From positions 1 through 53,981 of the forward strand of contig JALNVI010000014.1 in assembly GCA_023231425.1 (NCBI GenBank): DNA of 53,981 bases. The letters are read 5' to 3'. The position numbers and the translations under genes are program-made. This document shows, piece by piece, positions 17,934-26,781 of the stretch. The notes under the pieces are model-generated. The model was given only the letters and a program-made list of their open reading frames with translations, did not search any database and was not told where the DNA came from. Position 1 is the first letter of the stretch, and every line of letters starts with the position of its first letter. Origin of the DNA: Desulforhopalus sp. Lineage in GTDB: Bacteria > Desulfobacterota > Desulfobulbia > Desulfobulbales > Desulfocapsaceae.

Positions 17934-19787
17934 CTAAAGGATTACCCGCACCTCAGTAAACCTGCCAGCCTCACTCTCCAGTTCAAGACGTCCGCCGTGT
18001 TCCTCAACGATCCTGACGGAGAGTGCCAGCCCCAGCCCGGTGCCATCACTCTTGGTGGTGAAATAGGGATCAATCACCCGGTTGAGATTTTTTTCTTCAA
18101 TCCCGCTGCCGCTATCGTGTACTGTCACGATAGTGCAGTTGCCGGAAACCCCCAGATTCAGTTCAATGCGCTTCTCACCACCTTCCTTTTCATCAAAGGC
18201 CTGCAGGGCATTGAGCAGCAGGTTAAGAAAGACCTGGCTCAATTTGTCCTGGTCGGCGTTGATGGTGTGATATTTCAGTTTGGCGGGAATGGAGAGAACC
18301 AGCTGCACCCCACAGCTTTTTGCATCCTGTTCTACAAGCTGCACGGTCCGCTGCAGCAGGGCCGGCAGGTTGAAGGTACTTTTTTCAAGCCTGGTCGGAC
18401 GGGAGAAATCAAGCAGCTCCCCGATGGCACGGTTGAGTCGATCTACTTCGCCGACCAGTGTCGCGGCCTGCCCGGCCTCCTCTGAGCAATCATCGAAACG
18501 GGAACCAAGCAGCAGTGCCAGCCCTTTAATAGAGCTCAGCGGATTGCGAATCTCATGGGCAACACCAGCGGCCATCTTGCCAACAGCAGCGAGTTTGGCG
18601 TTGCGATGCAAATCCTTTTCCAGCTGCTTCACTCCGGTCATATCCTGCAGAACAATTACCTCCCCCGGATACTCCCCTTCACCATTCTCATTCACTGTAC
18701 GGGAAAGAAAGTTAACCACCTGTTCGTGACCATCTGCCCCCGTATAGGAGACTTCACCGTTGAGACTGCCGGTGGTTTTCTCTGCCGACTTCATCATCTC
18801 CGCCAGGCGGCCATCCCCGGCATCTTCAATCCTCTGCCCAAGCAGCTCCCGTTCTCCATTGCCAAGGATATCTGTCGCCGCCCGGTTGCAAATACGGATG
18901 CGTCCTTCACGGTCGGTAGCGATAAGTCCCACTGGCAGCAAAACCACAAGCCGCTCCATGAAGGCCAGTAAATCAGCAACGCCCTTCTCCGCCTGTTTCA
19001 CTCCCTGCACCGTGAGAAAGGAAAGAACTCCGCCAATCCCGACAAGGACAATAACCGCCACCTGCAGGATAATCTGCATAAACTGCCGTTTCAACGGTGC
19101 ACTGAAATCCCCGTAGTCAAGGTTGAGGAGAAGCACCGGCGAACGCAGCTCAATGCGCCGCAACTGCTCCTTGACGAGGGTAAAACCGGCATAATTCCCG
19201 ACCTTACGCTGCCACATCTGGCCCATACTGTGCCCACCCTCTCCTCCCATTCCGCTGAAGGCAATGTGATGCGGCGCGGCAACCATAAAATGGCCGCCGT
19301 TCTCATTGCTCAGTTCCAACTCCATTTCAAGTTTGTCACTGTCGACAAGTTCAACCAGCGCCCGCTCCTTTCGGTTCAGCTCTCCGTCAAGACCTCTGGG
19401 TTCTCCACCACGGTCGCCTGCCATGCTGGAAACCAGGACCTGCCCGGTACGAGGGTCGACAATCCGTGCAGAAAGCACACCATCCTCCTCAGTCACCAGA
19501 TCCAGTGCAGAGGTCATCAGCGATTTCCAGCTGAAGTTGTCAGCGGAAAAGTCGCCACTGCGCAGCGCACGACGAATCTCCTCGCGAGCGGTGTAGTTCA
19601 CCATGCGAATGGCAGTCAATCCTTTCTGCTCAAAACTCCTGGTAATGAGTGCCTTTTCACGCTGATAGTTACTCGCGGCAAAGAAGGCCAGCAGACAGAA
19701 AAGCAGCATCCAGGCAACACCAAGAATCCAGGGGGAATACTCCAGCAGGCGACGCCGTCGAGGTGGGGTGCGCGTCCAGATCATCAT
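17934..19787 (-). CDS. Membrane sensor histidine kinase (PAS, HisKA, HATPase)
   Basis: Sensor kinase of 617 residues with a ZraS/HydH-like layout. TM1 is at about 18-38, followed by a roughly 195-residue extracytoplasmic domain, TM2 at 237-259 and a PAS domain at about 280-385. The H-box has phospho-accepting H411 (AAGVAHEIRNPLSS), and the ATPase domain contains NLLLNALQ, DSGSGI and GTGLGLA. The periplasmic domain is rich in Gly and His (GGEGGHSMGQM), which might bind metal. No response regulator is adjacent. The start codon directly follows the stop of the upstream DUF6909-like gene (TGAATG), so the two are translationally coupled and probably act together. Confidence 0.88.
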   Translation of the reverse strand: MMIWTRTPPRRRRLLEYSPWILGVAWMLLFCLLAFFAASNYQREKALITRSFEQKGLTAIRMVNYTAREEIRRALRSGDFSADNFSWKSLMTSALDLVTEEDGVLSARIVDPRTGQVLVSSMAGDRGGEPRGLDGELNRKERALVELVDSDKLEMELELSNENGGHFMVAAPHHIAFSGMGGEGGHSMGQMWQRKVGNYAGFTLVKEQLRRIELRSPVLLLNLDYGDFSAPLKRQFMQIILQVAVIVLVGIGGVLSFLTVQGVKQAEKGVADLLAFMERLVVLLPVGLIATDREGRIRICNRAATDILGNGERELLGQRIEDAGDGRLAEMMKSAEKTTGSLNGEVSYTGADGHEQVVNFLSRTVNENGEGEYPGEVIVLQDMTGVKQLEKDLHRNAKLAAVGKMAAGVAHEIRNPLSSIKGLALLLGSRFDDCSEEAGQAATLVGEVDRLNRAIGELLDFSRPTRLEKSTFNLPALLQRTVQLVEQDAKSCGVQLVLSIPAKLKYHTINADQDKLSQVFLNLLLNALQAFDEKEGGEKRIELNLGVSGNCTIVTVHDSGSGIEEKNLNRVIDPYFTTKSDGTGLGLALSVRIVEEHGGRLELESEAGRFTEVRVIL

Positions 19788-21470
19788 TCAGTCATTCAGA
19801 ATTTTTTCAAGGATCAGTCTGGAGATCAGGTAGGTGGGGACCACTCCCTCTTCCCCCATCGGTCCGGAAGCGAGAGTTTCTCCGCTTACAATGGGATTAT
19901 CTGAAGCATAATAGGCGTAGCGAACCTTGATATCTGGCGGGACATGTTTCTTGATAATCGCAGCATTGATGGCGCGACAATAGTGGCCGCCTTCCATCTC
20001 AAGGCCAATAACACACCAGTCGGAGGAGTGAAAACGTTCAAGCACCGCACGATTCTGCAGGGAGGTACCGAGGACAGTAAGCATCGGCCCCTCATACACA
20101 TTCACATTGTCGGGAAAATCCTCACGGATGAGATCATTATTCACCATGTAACTGTGTCCAACGCCCTCCAGAACATGAGCGGAAGGCAGCATCACATCGC
20201 CCTTGTCTCCCTGCAGAATTCCCGCCTTGCCCATGATGGAGATGCTGGCAAAAGGAAGTTTTACATACTCCTCTTCTGCAAGTACAGGATGAAGCAGTTC
20301 GTCCATGAGGTCAAAGGCCTGTGTGCCGAAGGCGTAATCGATCACCAGCAACACGGGCTGCTCTCTCTCCACCCTCTCCCTGCTGAAATTCAGTGAAGGA
20401 TGAAACGCATCAAAGTCCACCTTGCACATATCAATAATTTGCACGGTAATGGCCGAGCCAGAGGTATCAGAAAGTGGGGAAAAACCATGTTTTACAGCAT
20501 ACCTTTCAACGATCTCCCCGTCTTCACGTAATTTTTTTGCCATCTGATACACATCCACCGGCACCTTCTGCCCGGCCTCGCCCAGAGCCCCGGCCCCGTA
20601 GAGCAGGTTGCGGATAGAGTGAGTATTTGAGCTGATAACATGCAGCGATCGTTTTTCCAGACTATTCTCAATGAGAAGCCGCTTGAGATTGTCTGACCAG
20701 ATGGCAGCATATTTCTGGTGGTTTAACATCTCATGGAGGTTAGGGGTAAAATAGACTGCGAGCATATCCTGCTCTTTCCTGTGCTCCTGCAAAACCCTGT
20801 TGCCGATCCCGTAGATAATGTTGAAAAGACCATTGTTAGATCCGTGTTCCCGGCGGCTTTTATCAAAATATTCCCACGTATCCCGCGTCTCCCGCCAGGG
20901 ACGCCCAAGGATGATGGCAAGATTCCAGAGGGCCTGCTGCAGGGAATCTTTCTCCAGTTTTTCCTCTGTCTTCACAATTCTGGTCAATTCGCGCCACTCT
21001 GCAGTGATTCCATCGGGGTAATTGTCAGCCTGACGGGCGATCTTTTCCGCCTCGATATTGAGAAAGGTGAGATGAGTCAGGAGGTCATACACCTCACTGG
21101 TCCCGGTGGTCAGGACAAAACAGAACTCGGTCGGAGAAACAGCATAGGAGGTACGACGACGGCGCAGCGGAAGAAGCGCTTCAAAGGTGGTGGATTCAAA
21201 GTCTTCCTGACCGGTAAAAATGATGCGGGTCGCCCGTTCAATCCCGCGCGGCATGCGGTCAATGACATACTGCAACCCTTTCAGCTCAGCGATACGGTCG
21301 CTGGTCATGCTGCCGTATATCTCTGGACTCAGTTGAATAAGTGCATCGGCAAGCCTGCCACCTGTTTTTCCTGAGGGATGATAGACACCTTTCAACGGCA
21401 GAGAGTCGGCAAGTGTCTTGAATGTACTGATGGCGTGGCGCGCCTTTTGCGACTGGGAAAGCTCCAGCAT
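19788..21470 (-). CDS. Uncharacterised DUF6909-like protein with nucleosidase-like C-terminus
   Basis: Large soluble protein of 560 residues, which I assign tentatively to the DUF6909 family; no function is known to me. The last third resembles the purine-nucleoside phosphorylase / MTA-SAH nucleosidase fold: GLEMEGGHYCRAIN followed about 25 residues later by YYASDNP, like the ME-x-A and R-x-SD pair of those enzymes. A mid-protein VLLVIDYAFGTQAFDLMDEL and GKAGILQGDKGDVMLPSAHV also look enzymatic. The ATG at 21470 was chosen because AAGGTG lies just upstream; the frame reaches 21518 without such a site. The stop codon abuts the start of a sensor kinase, suggesting a ligand-processing or ligand-sensing partnership (inference). 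Confidence 0.75.
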   Translation of the reverse strand: MLELSQSQKARHAISTFKTLADSLPLKGVYHPSGKTGGRLADALIQLSPEIYGSMTSDRIAELKGLQYVIDRMPRGIERATRIIFTGQEDFESTTFEALLPLRRRRTSYAVSPTEFCFVLTTGTSEVYDLLTHLTFLNIEAEKIARQADNYPDGITAEWRELTRIVKTEEKLEKDSLQQALWNLAIILGRPWRETRDTWEYFDKSRREHGSNNGLFNIIYGIGNRVLQEHRKEQDMLAVYFTPNLHEMLNHQKYAAIWSDNLKRLLIENSLEKRSLHVISSNTHSIRNLLYGAGALGEAGQKVPVDVYQMAKKLREDGEIVERYAVKHGFSPLSDTSGSAITVQIIDMCKVDFDAFHPSLNFSRERVEREQPVLLVIDYAFGTQAFDLMDELLHPVLAEEEYVKLPFASISIMGKAGILQGDKGDVMLPSAHVLEGVGHSYMVNNDLIREDFPDNVNVYEGPMLTVLGTSLQNRAVLERFHSSDWCVIGLEMEGGHYCRAINAAIIKKHVPPDIKVRYAYYASDNPIVSGETLASGPMGEEGVVPTYLISRLILEKILND

Positions 21471-21518
21471 GATGTCACCTTTACACGAAACGTTAATTAC
21501 CCTGAAAGAGCCAGACAA

Positions 21519-21951
21519 TATGGGATTTTAAGGGACCTCAAATATGTGTGCAGAGTATAACATGGCGCAGGGACGTTTGACTGCGAATTTTTTTGCAATC
21601 TCTTCAAGCTTATGCCGTCTTCTTACGTAATTTTTTGAAAACCCGTGGAAAACAAAATTAAAACGAAAAGGGCGGGAAAAGGGTCTTAATCCAACAGACT
21701 CCTGGCCCTTGCCTCCGAGGTCAAATTCTTTGTTTTTTTCCATAATTTTTTGAGAAATTACCTTATTACGGCAGGAGGGAGGTTGTCCGGGAAGCGGCAG
21801 GGATGAGAGCTGAGTTCACTTTTTATATTTATCAGCAGGAAAAATGACACCTGTGCCGGTCAACAGTGATATTATAAAAAAAGTTTCTTTATCCAAAAAA
21901 TGACTTGAACAGACCAATACTTAAAAAATCCTGCGACAGGAGAGGAAATAT
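21519..21951. other. Intergenic region with a decayed DE-2 end
   Basis: A 480-bp gap between divergent genes. ATCCAACAGACTCCTG at 21689-21704 matches the DE-2 terminal repeat with one mismatch, and GGGAAAAGGGTCTTA before it matches the DE-2 interior; the other end is not recognisable. TTTTTCCATAATTTTTTGAG at about 21738 recurs near 17890. No gene is visible. Confidence 0.5.
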
Positions 21952-22884
21952 TTGATTATGAAAAATACCGCATACATATTTGGACCAGTTCCCTCAAGGC
22001 GTCTCGGCCAGTCTCTCGGGGTAAGTCCCATTCCTGAAAAGACCTGCAATTACAATTGTATCTATTGTCAGCTTGGAAGAACCAACAAAATGACAAATAA
22101 GAGACACTCTTTTTTCCCGCTGAAAGAGATCATGAATGAACTGAAAACCTATATGAAAGAGAAGGTCAACTTTGATGTTATCACCATTGTTGGTGAGGGG
22201 GAACCCACCCTCTACGCCGATCTTGGCATGCTCATTGATGAGATTAAGACATTGACTGACAAACCAGTTGTAGTTATCACCAATTCAGCCCTGATGAGCG
22301 ATGAAGGTGTTCGAGATGCCCTCTATAAAGCAGATATTGTACTGCCCACAATGGACGCTTTTGATGAAGAGTCCTTAAAAAGGATAAACCGTCCCTTCGG
22401 CACAATAAAATTTACGGAGGTTTTGCAGGGACTTATTGAATTTTCGCATCACTACAAGGGAAAAATGTGGGTGGAGATCATGCTTGTCGCCGGTTTCAAC
22501 GACAGCGACAAACAGCTGGCGGCATTGAAAATGCAGCTGGAAAAACTCAAATTTGACAGAGTCTACGTCAACACCCCGGTTCGTCCCCCTTCTGAAAGCT
22601 ATGCGAAAAAGGTGAGCAGGGAGACCCTGGAAAAAGCCAATAAGATGTTTTCCGCCCTGTCCATTGAAAACCTGACGGCGGGAGAATTCTTCAGTAATGA
22701 CCCAGATATTATTGAGGCTGTTCTGGAAATAATAACACGGCATCCGATGAAAGAAGATGAGATCAAAGAATTTATAAAGAGGAGAAATGAAGATGTTGAA
22801 GAAACTTTTGCGAAATTAAGAAACAGCGGGAAGATAGATATCTGCGAATATGAAGGGGAGAAAACGTACAGACATAAAAAATAG
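21952..22884 (+). CDS. Radical SAM protein (COG0731-like)
   Basis: Radical S-adenosylmethionine enzyme of 310 residues. The cluster-binding motif CNYNCIYCQLGR is near residue 34, preceded by FGPVPSRRLGQSLGVSP, a signature of a widespread anaerobe subgroup. GEGEPTLYADL is the SAM-binding GGE-like motif. The C-terminal 70 residues look like a winged-helix domain. No substrate is known for this subgroup. The start is a TTG placed 6 nt after AGGAGAGG; the ATG at 21958 is two codons further on. The gene stands alone. Confidence 0.8.
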   Translation: MIMKNTAYIFGPVPSRRLGQSLGVSPIPEKTCNYNCIYCQLGRTNKMTNKRHSFFPLKEIMNELKTYMKEKVNFDVITIVGEGEPTLYADLGMLIDEIKTLTDKPVVVITNSALMSDEGVRDALYKADIVLPTMDAFDEESLKRINRPFGTIKFTEVLQGLIEFSHHYKGKMWVEIMLVAGFNDSDKQLAALKMQLEKLKFDRVYVNTPVRPPSESYAKKVSRETLEKANKMFSALSIENLTAGEFFSNDPDIIEAVLEIITRHPMKEDEIKEFIKRRNEDVEETFAKLRNSGKIDICEYEGEKTYRHKK

Positions 22885-22895
22885 AACCCTGCAGA

Positions 22896-23077
22896 AAGGG
22901 CTATTTCAGAATACCTTGAAAAATCGCCCATCTTTTTCGTTACAGTAAAAAAATTATCCTCGCAGGTAAGCGCTGGACTCCAGGTAAGCGCCAGGCTCCG
23001 TGATCAATCATGGCTGTAATAAATTTTCTCCTGTGCCTCGAATATGAACGAAATAGAAGCTGTTTCAAGATACCCTA
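22896..23077 (+). repeat. DE-1 element, copy 3
   Basis: Shorter copy lacking part of the left arm. It contains TCGCCCATCTTTTTCGTTAC, two 18-bp AGGTAAGCGC-type units, CAATCATGGCTGTAATAAAT, CTGTGCCTCGAATATGAACG and the end GCTGTTTCAAGATACCCTAA. It lies downstream of the radical SAM gene. Confidence 0.72.
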
Positions 23078-23403
23078 AAGCCAATGCCAAACCACATCCG
23101 GAGTCGCGGCAGACTGCGCCGAAAGATTGAGTTCTTTCAATCGTCAACGATCGAAAAAGTTAAAGGTATTACAGGCGAGGGCGTAACAGTCGCAAGGCTC
23201 TATATCTCCCATGCATCCCGTAAAAGCGTCTGCCACACACCGCTGTAATCTCCTCCATTTCCATGAAGAAGAGAGCCACCTCTGGGGCACCAATATCCAA
23301 GGAAAAGGCATCCCCAGGGAATCGTTTATTCTCCTGCAAAACTTTATTCCACAACCCGCCTCCGGCCAGAATCCGGGAACAAATTCATTTTTTTTCGCAT
23401 ATT
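23078..23403 (-). other. Intergenic region with a coding-like fragment
   Basis: About 325 bp downstream of engB without an assignable gene. On the minus strand 23169-23354 an open stretch contains PGDAFSLDIGAPEVALFF and MEMEEITAVCGRRFYG, which has natural-looking composition, but I do not recognise it and see no good start. It may be a gene fragment. Confidence 0.25.
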
Positions 23404-23988
23404 TCACTGATCAAGAAACTTGCTCAGTGCCTCCGTCAGATTCTCCCGGCCCCGTCCGTCGAGGGCGGAAAAAAGAACCCGCTGGTCCTCCTGCAAATGG
23501 TGACCAGCATCGAGCAGGCGGGCATTTTTACCAAGGGCAGACCCACTGACCTTGTCAATCTTGGTATAGACAACGAGAGAGGGAATCTTCTGGTCACGAA
23601 GCCAGTCGATAAGCTGGCTGTCGAGCAGCTTGGGTTCGTGGCGGATATCAACAATTACCACCACACACTTTAGACATTTGCGTTGTTCAAGATAGGATGT
23701 AATCAATGCCTGCCAGGCATTCTGCATACCCTGTGGCACTTTGGCATAACCATAACCGGGGAGATCGACAAAGCGAACATCCTCTCCAATCTGAAAGAAG
23801 TTGAGTCCCTGGGTTTTACCTGGACGAGCAGAAGTTTTGACCAGTTTTTTACGGCCAAGAAGTGTGTTAAGCAAACTCGACTTGCCAACGTTGGAACGGC
23901 CGGCGAAGGCAATTTCCGGAAGATCCTCCGCAGGAAGTTGCTTCAAGTTGTGCACACTGAGAAGAAACTCAATCTCTGAAAAATCCAT
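23404..23988 (-). CDS. engB: Ribosome biogenesis GTP-binding protein EngB (YihA/YsxC)
   Basis: Small GTPase of 194 residues required for large-subunit ribosome assembly. G-motifs are G1 AGRSNVGKSS, G3 DLPGYGYAKV and G4 YTKIDKV; the preceding ...TSARPGKTQGLNFF is the switch I region. The ATG at 23988 has GGAGG 5 nt upstream and gives the family's usual N-terminus (MDFSEIEFLLS); the longer frame to 24045 runs toward a DE-1 element and is rejected. It is transcribed alone. Confidence 0.93.
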   Translation of the reverse strand: MDFSEIEFLLSVHNLKQLPAEDLPEIAFAGRSNVGKSSLLNTLLGRKKLVKTSARPGKTQGLNFFQIGEDVRFVDLPGYGYAKVPQGMQNAWQALITSYLEQRKCLKCVVVIVDIRHEPKLLDSQLIDWLRDQKIPSLVVYTKIDKVSGSALGKNARLLDAGHHLQEDQRVLFSALDGRGRENLTEALSKFLDQ

Positions 23989-24035
23989 GGTGACCTCCGA
24001 AGTATCAATCAGGCTTTCGCCCGGTGTTTTGTCAT

Positions 24036-24218
24036 TAGGGAACATCGAATAACCACTCTTTTGCCCATCTTCTTCGGTACAGTCAAAAATTTATCCTCCG
24101 ACAAAGCGGGGAACGAGACGTCGAGATAAACGCCAGACTCCAATATCAACCATGGCTGTAATAAATTTCCTCCTGTGCCTCGAATATGAACGAAATACAA
24201 GGTTCTTCAAGGTCCCCA
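24036..24218 (+). repeat. DE-1 element, copy 4 (uninterrupted reference copy)
   Basis: A full-length 183-bp copy with left end TAGGGAACATCGAATAACCA, TTTATCCTCCGACAAAGCGG, one 18-bp unit, CCAGACTCCAATATCAACCA (the empty DE-2 target), CCTCGAATATGAACGAAATA and right end AAGGTTCTTCAAGGTCCCC. It separates hisG from engB. Confidence 0.8.
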
Positions 24219-24231
24219 TGAGTTAAACTTC

Positions 24232-25104
24232 TTAAATAACTTTGTTCAGAGGATATTCGATAATACCCTCTGCACCCAGCTTTTTCAGTTGCGGCACGAG
24301 ATCACGCACAACATCTTTGGTGACCACCGTCTCAATGGAGAACCACTCCGTGTGATAGAGACTGGCCACGGTAGGTGCGTTAAGAGAAGGCAGCACATCA
24401 ACGATCTTTTGAACTTTTCCTTCGGGAACGTTCATCTTCAATCCAACCACACGGTCAGCGGCAAGAGCTCCCTGCAGCAATAGAGCAATATTCTCAAGTT
24501 TCTCACGTTTCCAGGGATCTTCCCACACCTTTTTATTCGCGATCAACTGGGTATTGGATTGCATCAGTTCATGAATGATGTGCAGGCCGTGGGCGCGAAT
24601 AGTCGTCTCTGTTTCGGTAACCTCAACAATGGCGTCGGCCAGTCCGGAAACGACTTTGGCTTCGGTTGCTCCCCAGGAGAATTCAATCTCCACATTGATG
24701 CCCTTCTCCTCAAAGAAGCGCTTCGTCACGCCGACCAGTTCGGTGGAGATCTTTTTGCCTTCGAGATCTTCAATCCTCTTGATATCGGAATCGCCAGCAA
24801 CGGCAACGACCCAGCGAGTGGGACGATTACTCACTTTTGAATAAACAAGATCACAGACCAGCACAATCTCTGACTGATTTTCCATAGTCCAGTCTTTCCC
24901 GGTAATACCGGCGTCGAGCAGACCACTCTCAACATAGCGCGACATCTCCTGTGGACGACAGATAGAACAGTCCAGTTCAGAATCATCAATCTCGGGGAAA
25001 TAGTTGCGGGCGGCAGGTTTGATACGCCATCCAGCTTTTTCAAAAAGCTGGATGGTGGCTTTTTCAAGGCTGCCTTTAGGTAGACCAAGCTTCAATATGT
25101 TCAT
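24232..25104 (-). CDS. hisG: ATP phosphoribosyltransferase, long form HisG
   Basis: First enzyme of histidine biosynthesis, joining ATP and PRPP; 290 residues, the long form with a C-terminal ACT-like regulatory domain, so no HisZ is needed. N-terminal LKLGLPKGSLEKATIQLFEKAG, ESGLLDAGITGKDW and the PRPP-loop region ADAIVEVTETETTIRAHGL are typical. The C-terminal domain (from about residue 215) starts with KMNVPEGKVQKIVDVLPSLN. GGAG precedes the ATG by 6 nt. It follows hisI by 23 nt in one operon. Confidence 0.93.
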   Translation of the reverse strand: MNILKLGLPKGSLEKATIQLFEKAGWRIKPAARNYFPEIDDSELDCSICRPQEMSRYVESGLLDAGITGKDWTMENQSEIVLVCDLVYSKVSNRPTRWVVAVAGDSDIKRIEDLEGKKISTELVGVTKRFFEEKGINVEIEFSWGATEAKVVSGLADAIVEVTETETTIRAHGLHIIHELMQSNTQLIANKKVWEDPWKREKLENIALLLQGALAADRVVGLKMNVPEGKVQKIVDVLPSLNAPTVASLYHTEWFSIETVVTKDVVRDLVPQLKKLGAEGIIEYPLNKVI

Positions 25105-25127
25105 GGGATTCTCCAGATGTCTAAATA

Positions 25128-25508
25128 TTATTTGCCGTACACTTTTTTGGGATCAAACAGCGGTTTTCCCTCAGTACGGAGAGTCTCGCCGTCTACAACA
25201 CGGTAGAAACAGGAGCGATGACCGGTATGACAGGCCGCTCCACCAATTTGCTCAATTTTATAGACGACGGTGTCATCATCACAATCCACAAGGATATCAT
25301 GAATAATCTGCACGTTGCCCGAACTTTCACCTTTGAGCCACAGTTTCTGGCGGGAACGACTCCAGTAATGTGCCTTGCCAGTCTCCAGGGTCTTCTCCCA
25401 GGCAAGCTTATTGATATAGGCCAGCATCAATACCTCGCCTGTTTTATAGTCCTGAGCAATGGCAGGGATAAGACCGTCTTCGGATTTGCTGAAATTCAAT
25501 GCAACCAT
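25128..25508 (-). CDS. hisI: Phosphoribosyl-AMP cyclohydrolase HisI
   Basis: Third step of histidine biosynthesis, opening the purine ring of PR-AMP; 126 residues, the stand-alone form without the HisE domain. Characteristic YINKLAWEKTLETGKAHYWS, the metal-ligand segment DCDDDTV, and the zinc cysteines in CHTGHRSCFYR are all present. First gene of a two-gene hisI-hisG operon; the other his genes are elsewhere. A GAGAGG site precedes the ATG. Confidence 0.93.
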   Translation of the reverse strand: MVALNFSKSEDGLIPAIAQDYKTGEVLMLAYINKLAWEKTLETGKAHYWSRSRQKLWLKGESSGNVQIIHDILVDCDDDTVVYKIEQIGGAACHTGHRSCFYRVVDGETLRTEGKPLFDPKKVYGK

Positions 25509-25712
25509 GGGAGACCTCTCATATTTCTTTTAGATGGCGACGGGCACACCCGTCCAAACAGTATTTTTTTTACTTTGAGGCAATCTTTCAGGTTAGACGT
25601 GCAAACTCGTTTTGTCAAGGAAAGTGGAAATTTCTCTACAAAATTCACTGAGAAGTTGCAAAGCGGAAATTATTTACTACCTTGTTCTGACAAGAAAACT
25701 GACACAGCAATT

Positions 25713-25883
25713 TAAGGGAACATCGAACAACCAGTCTTTCGCCCGTCTTCTTCGTTGCAATCAAGAGTTTATCCTCCGACAAAGAGAGGAACGAGACGTC
25801 GAGATATCAACGTTATGCCGGTGGTAAATTTTCTCCTGCCCCTCGAATATGAACGAAATATCAGGTTTTTCAAGGTACCCTTA
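25713..25883 (+). repeat. DE-1 element, copy 5
   Basis: About 170 bp with both ends intact (AAGGGAACATCGAACAACCA and TTTTTCAAGGTACCCTT). The 18-bp unit is reduced. It lies between the divergent hisI and the FKBP gene and ends 33 bp before the latter, so it could affect either promoter. Confidence 0.78.
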
Positions 25884-25915
25884 ATCCTCTTTCCAATTGA
25901 ACAAGGAGAACTCAC

Positions 25916-26335
25916 ATGCCAACAGTCACTATCGCCGTCAACGGTCTTCTCGATAACGGTGAAGTTTTTTTCAGCGTCAACAAGAAGAATCCGCTCACCT
26001 TTTCCCTCGGCAGCAGCGACCTGCCGCCAACAGTGGAAGACGCCCTTGAGGAAATGAAAGTGGGGGAAGTACGCAAGGTGAAGGTCACCGCAGAAGAGGG
26101 TTATGGTGCACGCCAGAAAGACCTGTTGCAAACCATCGAAAGTGAAGACCTGATCAAGAAACTCAATCCAACCCCTGGCATGGTAATCTCCCTGCGAGCG
26201 GATAAAGACGGCGAAGAGCAGAGCATTCCGGCTACCGTTATCGAAGTAAACGAGGGCTCAATTACAGTCGACTACAACCACCCCCTCGCTGGACACAATC
26301 TCACGTATGAACTGGAATTGCTCAAAAAAGAGTAA
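25916..26335 (+). CDS. FKBP-type peptidyl-prolyl isomerase (SlyD-like)
   Basis: Cytoplasmic prolyl isomerase/chaperone of 139 residues. The SlyD pattern is seen: a split FKBP domain (DNGEVFF, PLTFSLGSSDLPPTVEDAL) with the insert-in-flap containing EEGYGARQKDLLQTI, then VDYNHPLAGHNLTYELELL, the typical C-terminal FKBP strand. The metal-binding His/Cys tail of E. coli SlyD is absent. AGGAG lies 7 nt before the ATG. It is a single gene with a hairpin just after the stop. Confidence 0.87.
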   Translation: MPTVTIAVNGLLDNGEVFFSVNKKNPLTFSLGSSDLPPTVEDALEEMKVGEVRKVKVTAEEGYGARQKDLLQTIESEDLIKKLNPTPGMVISLRADKDGEEQSIPATVIEVNEGSITVDYNHPLAGHNLTYELELLKKE

Positions 26336-26345
26336 ACCCTTCTCT

Positions 26346-26371
26346 TCAGGGCAGCATCTCCGCTGCCCTGA
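26346..26371 (+). terminator. Hairpin after the FKBP gene
   Basis: TCAGGGCAGC and GCTGCCCTGA form a perfect 10-bp stem with a 6-nt loop, 10 bases after the stop codon. There is no T-run, so termination may be inefficient or the hairpin may protect the mRNA 3' end. Confidence 0.65.
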
Positions 26372-26383
26372 CTTATGGGCCCC

Positions 26384-26455
26384 CTTGAATAATTTTGTGT
26401 TTTTTTCATATTCAAGGGACAGCAAAAAGATGGAGGATTATTCGATGTTCCCTTT
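26384..26455 (-). repeat. DE-1 element, internally deleted copy 6
   Basis: Both ends survive (CCCCCTTGAATAATTTTGTG with TTTCATATTCAAGGG, and AAAGATGGAGGATTATTCGA followed by TGTTCCCTT), but the middle of the element is gone, leaving about 70 bp. Such end-only copies are what non-autonomous transposons leave behind. Confidence 0.65.
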
Positions 26456-26530
26456 TAACTGAATACGCGAAAATCCCCCCATTCAGAGTGAAGATGTAAA
26501 ACGTAAACGCCAAAGGCGTTCAACGTATCC

Positions 26531-26611
26531 CTATTCTTCCGGTGTCTGCTGTTTTCTATGTACTGACGAAGAATACTGATAGGTGCACCTCCACAACGCA
26601 GCCATTTATTT
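26531..26611 (-). pseudogene. C-terminal relic of an IS200/IS605 transposase (TnpA)
   Basis: On the minus strand a frame reads KWLRCGGAPISILRQYIEN, the conserved Tyr-containing helix near the end of IS200/IS605 TnpA (CGGAPxxVLxQYIExQ). A one-base frameshift after YIEN restores QQTPEE and a stop codon. The rest of the gene is not recognisable. The surrounding 320 bp before thyA otherwise hold nothing clear. Confidence 0.6.
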
Positions 26612-26781
26612 CATCAGAGCTGATTGACAAAGACTCTTTGCAGGACTGGCGGGGCACCTCACTGACGACGGGACCCTGATTCATTGAATCTACCAAATCA
26701 CTGACGGGCGTCTCTCCCCTTTATGGGCCACAACGCCATCTGCGAGCAACTTACTATCAGAAAAAACCATAGGGAATCTCC

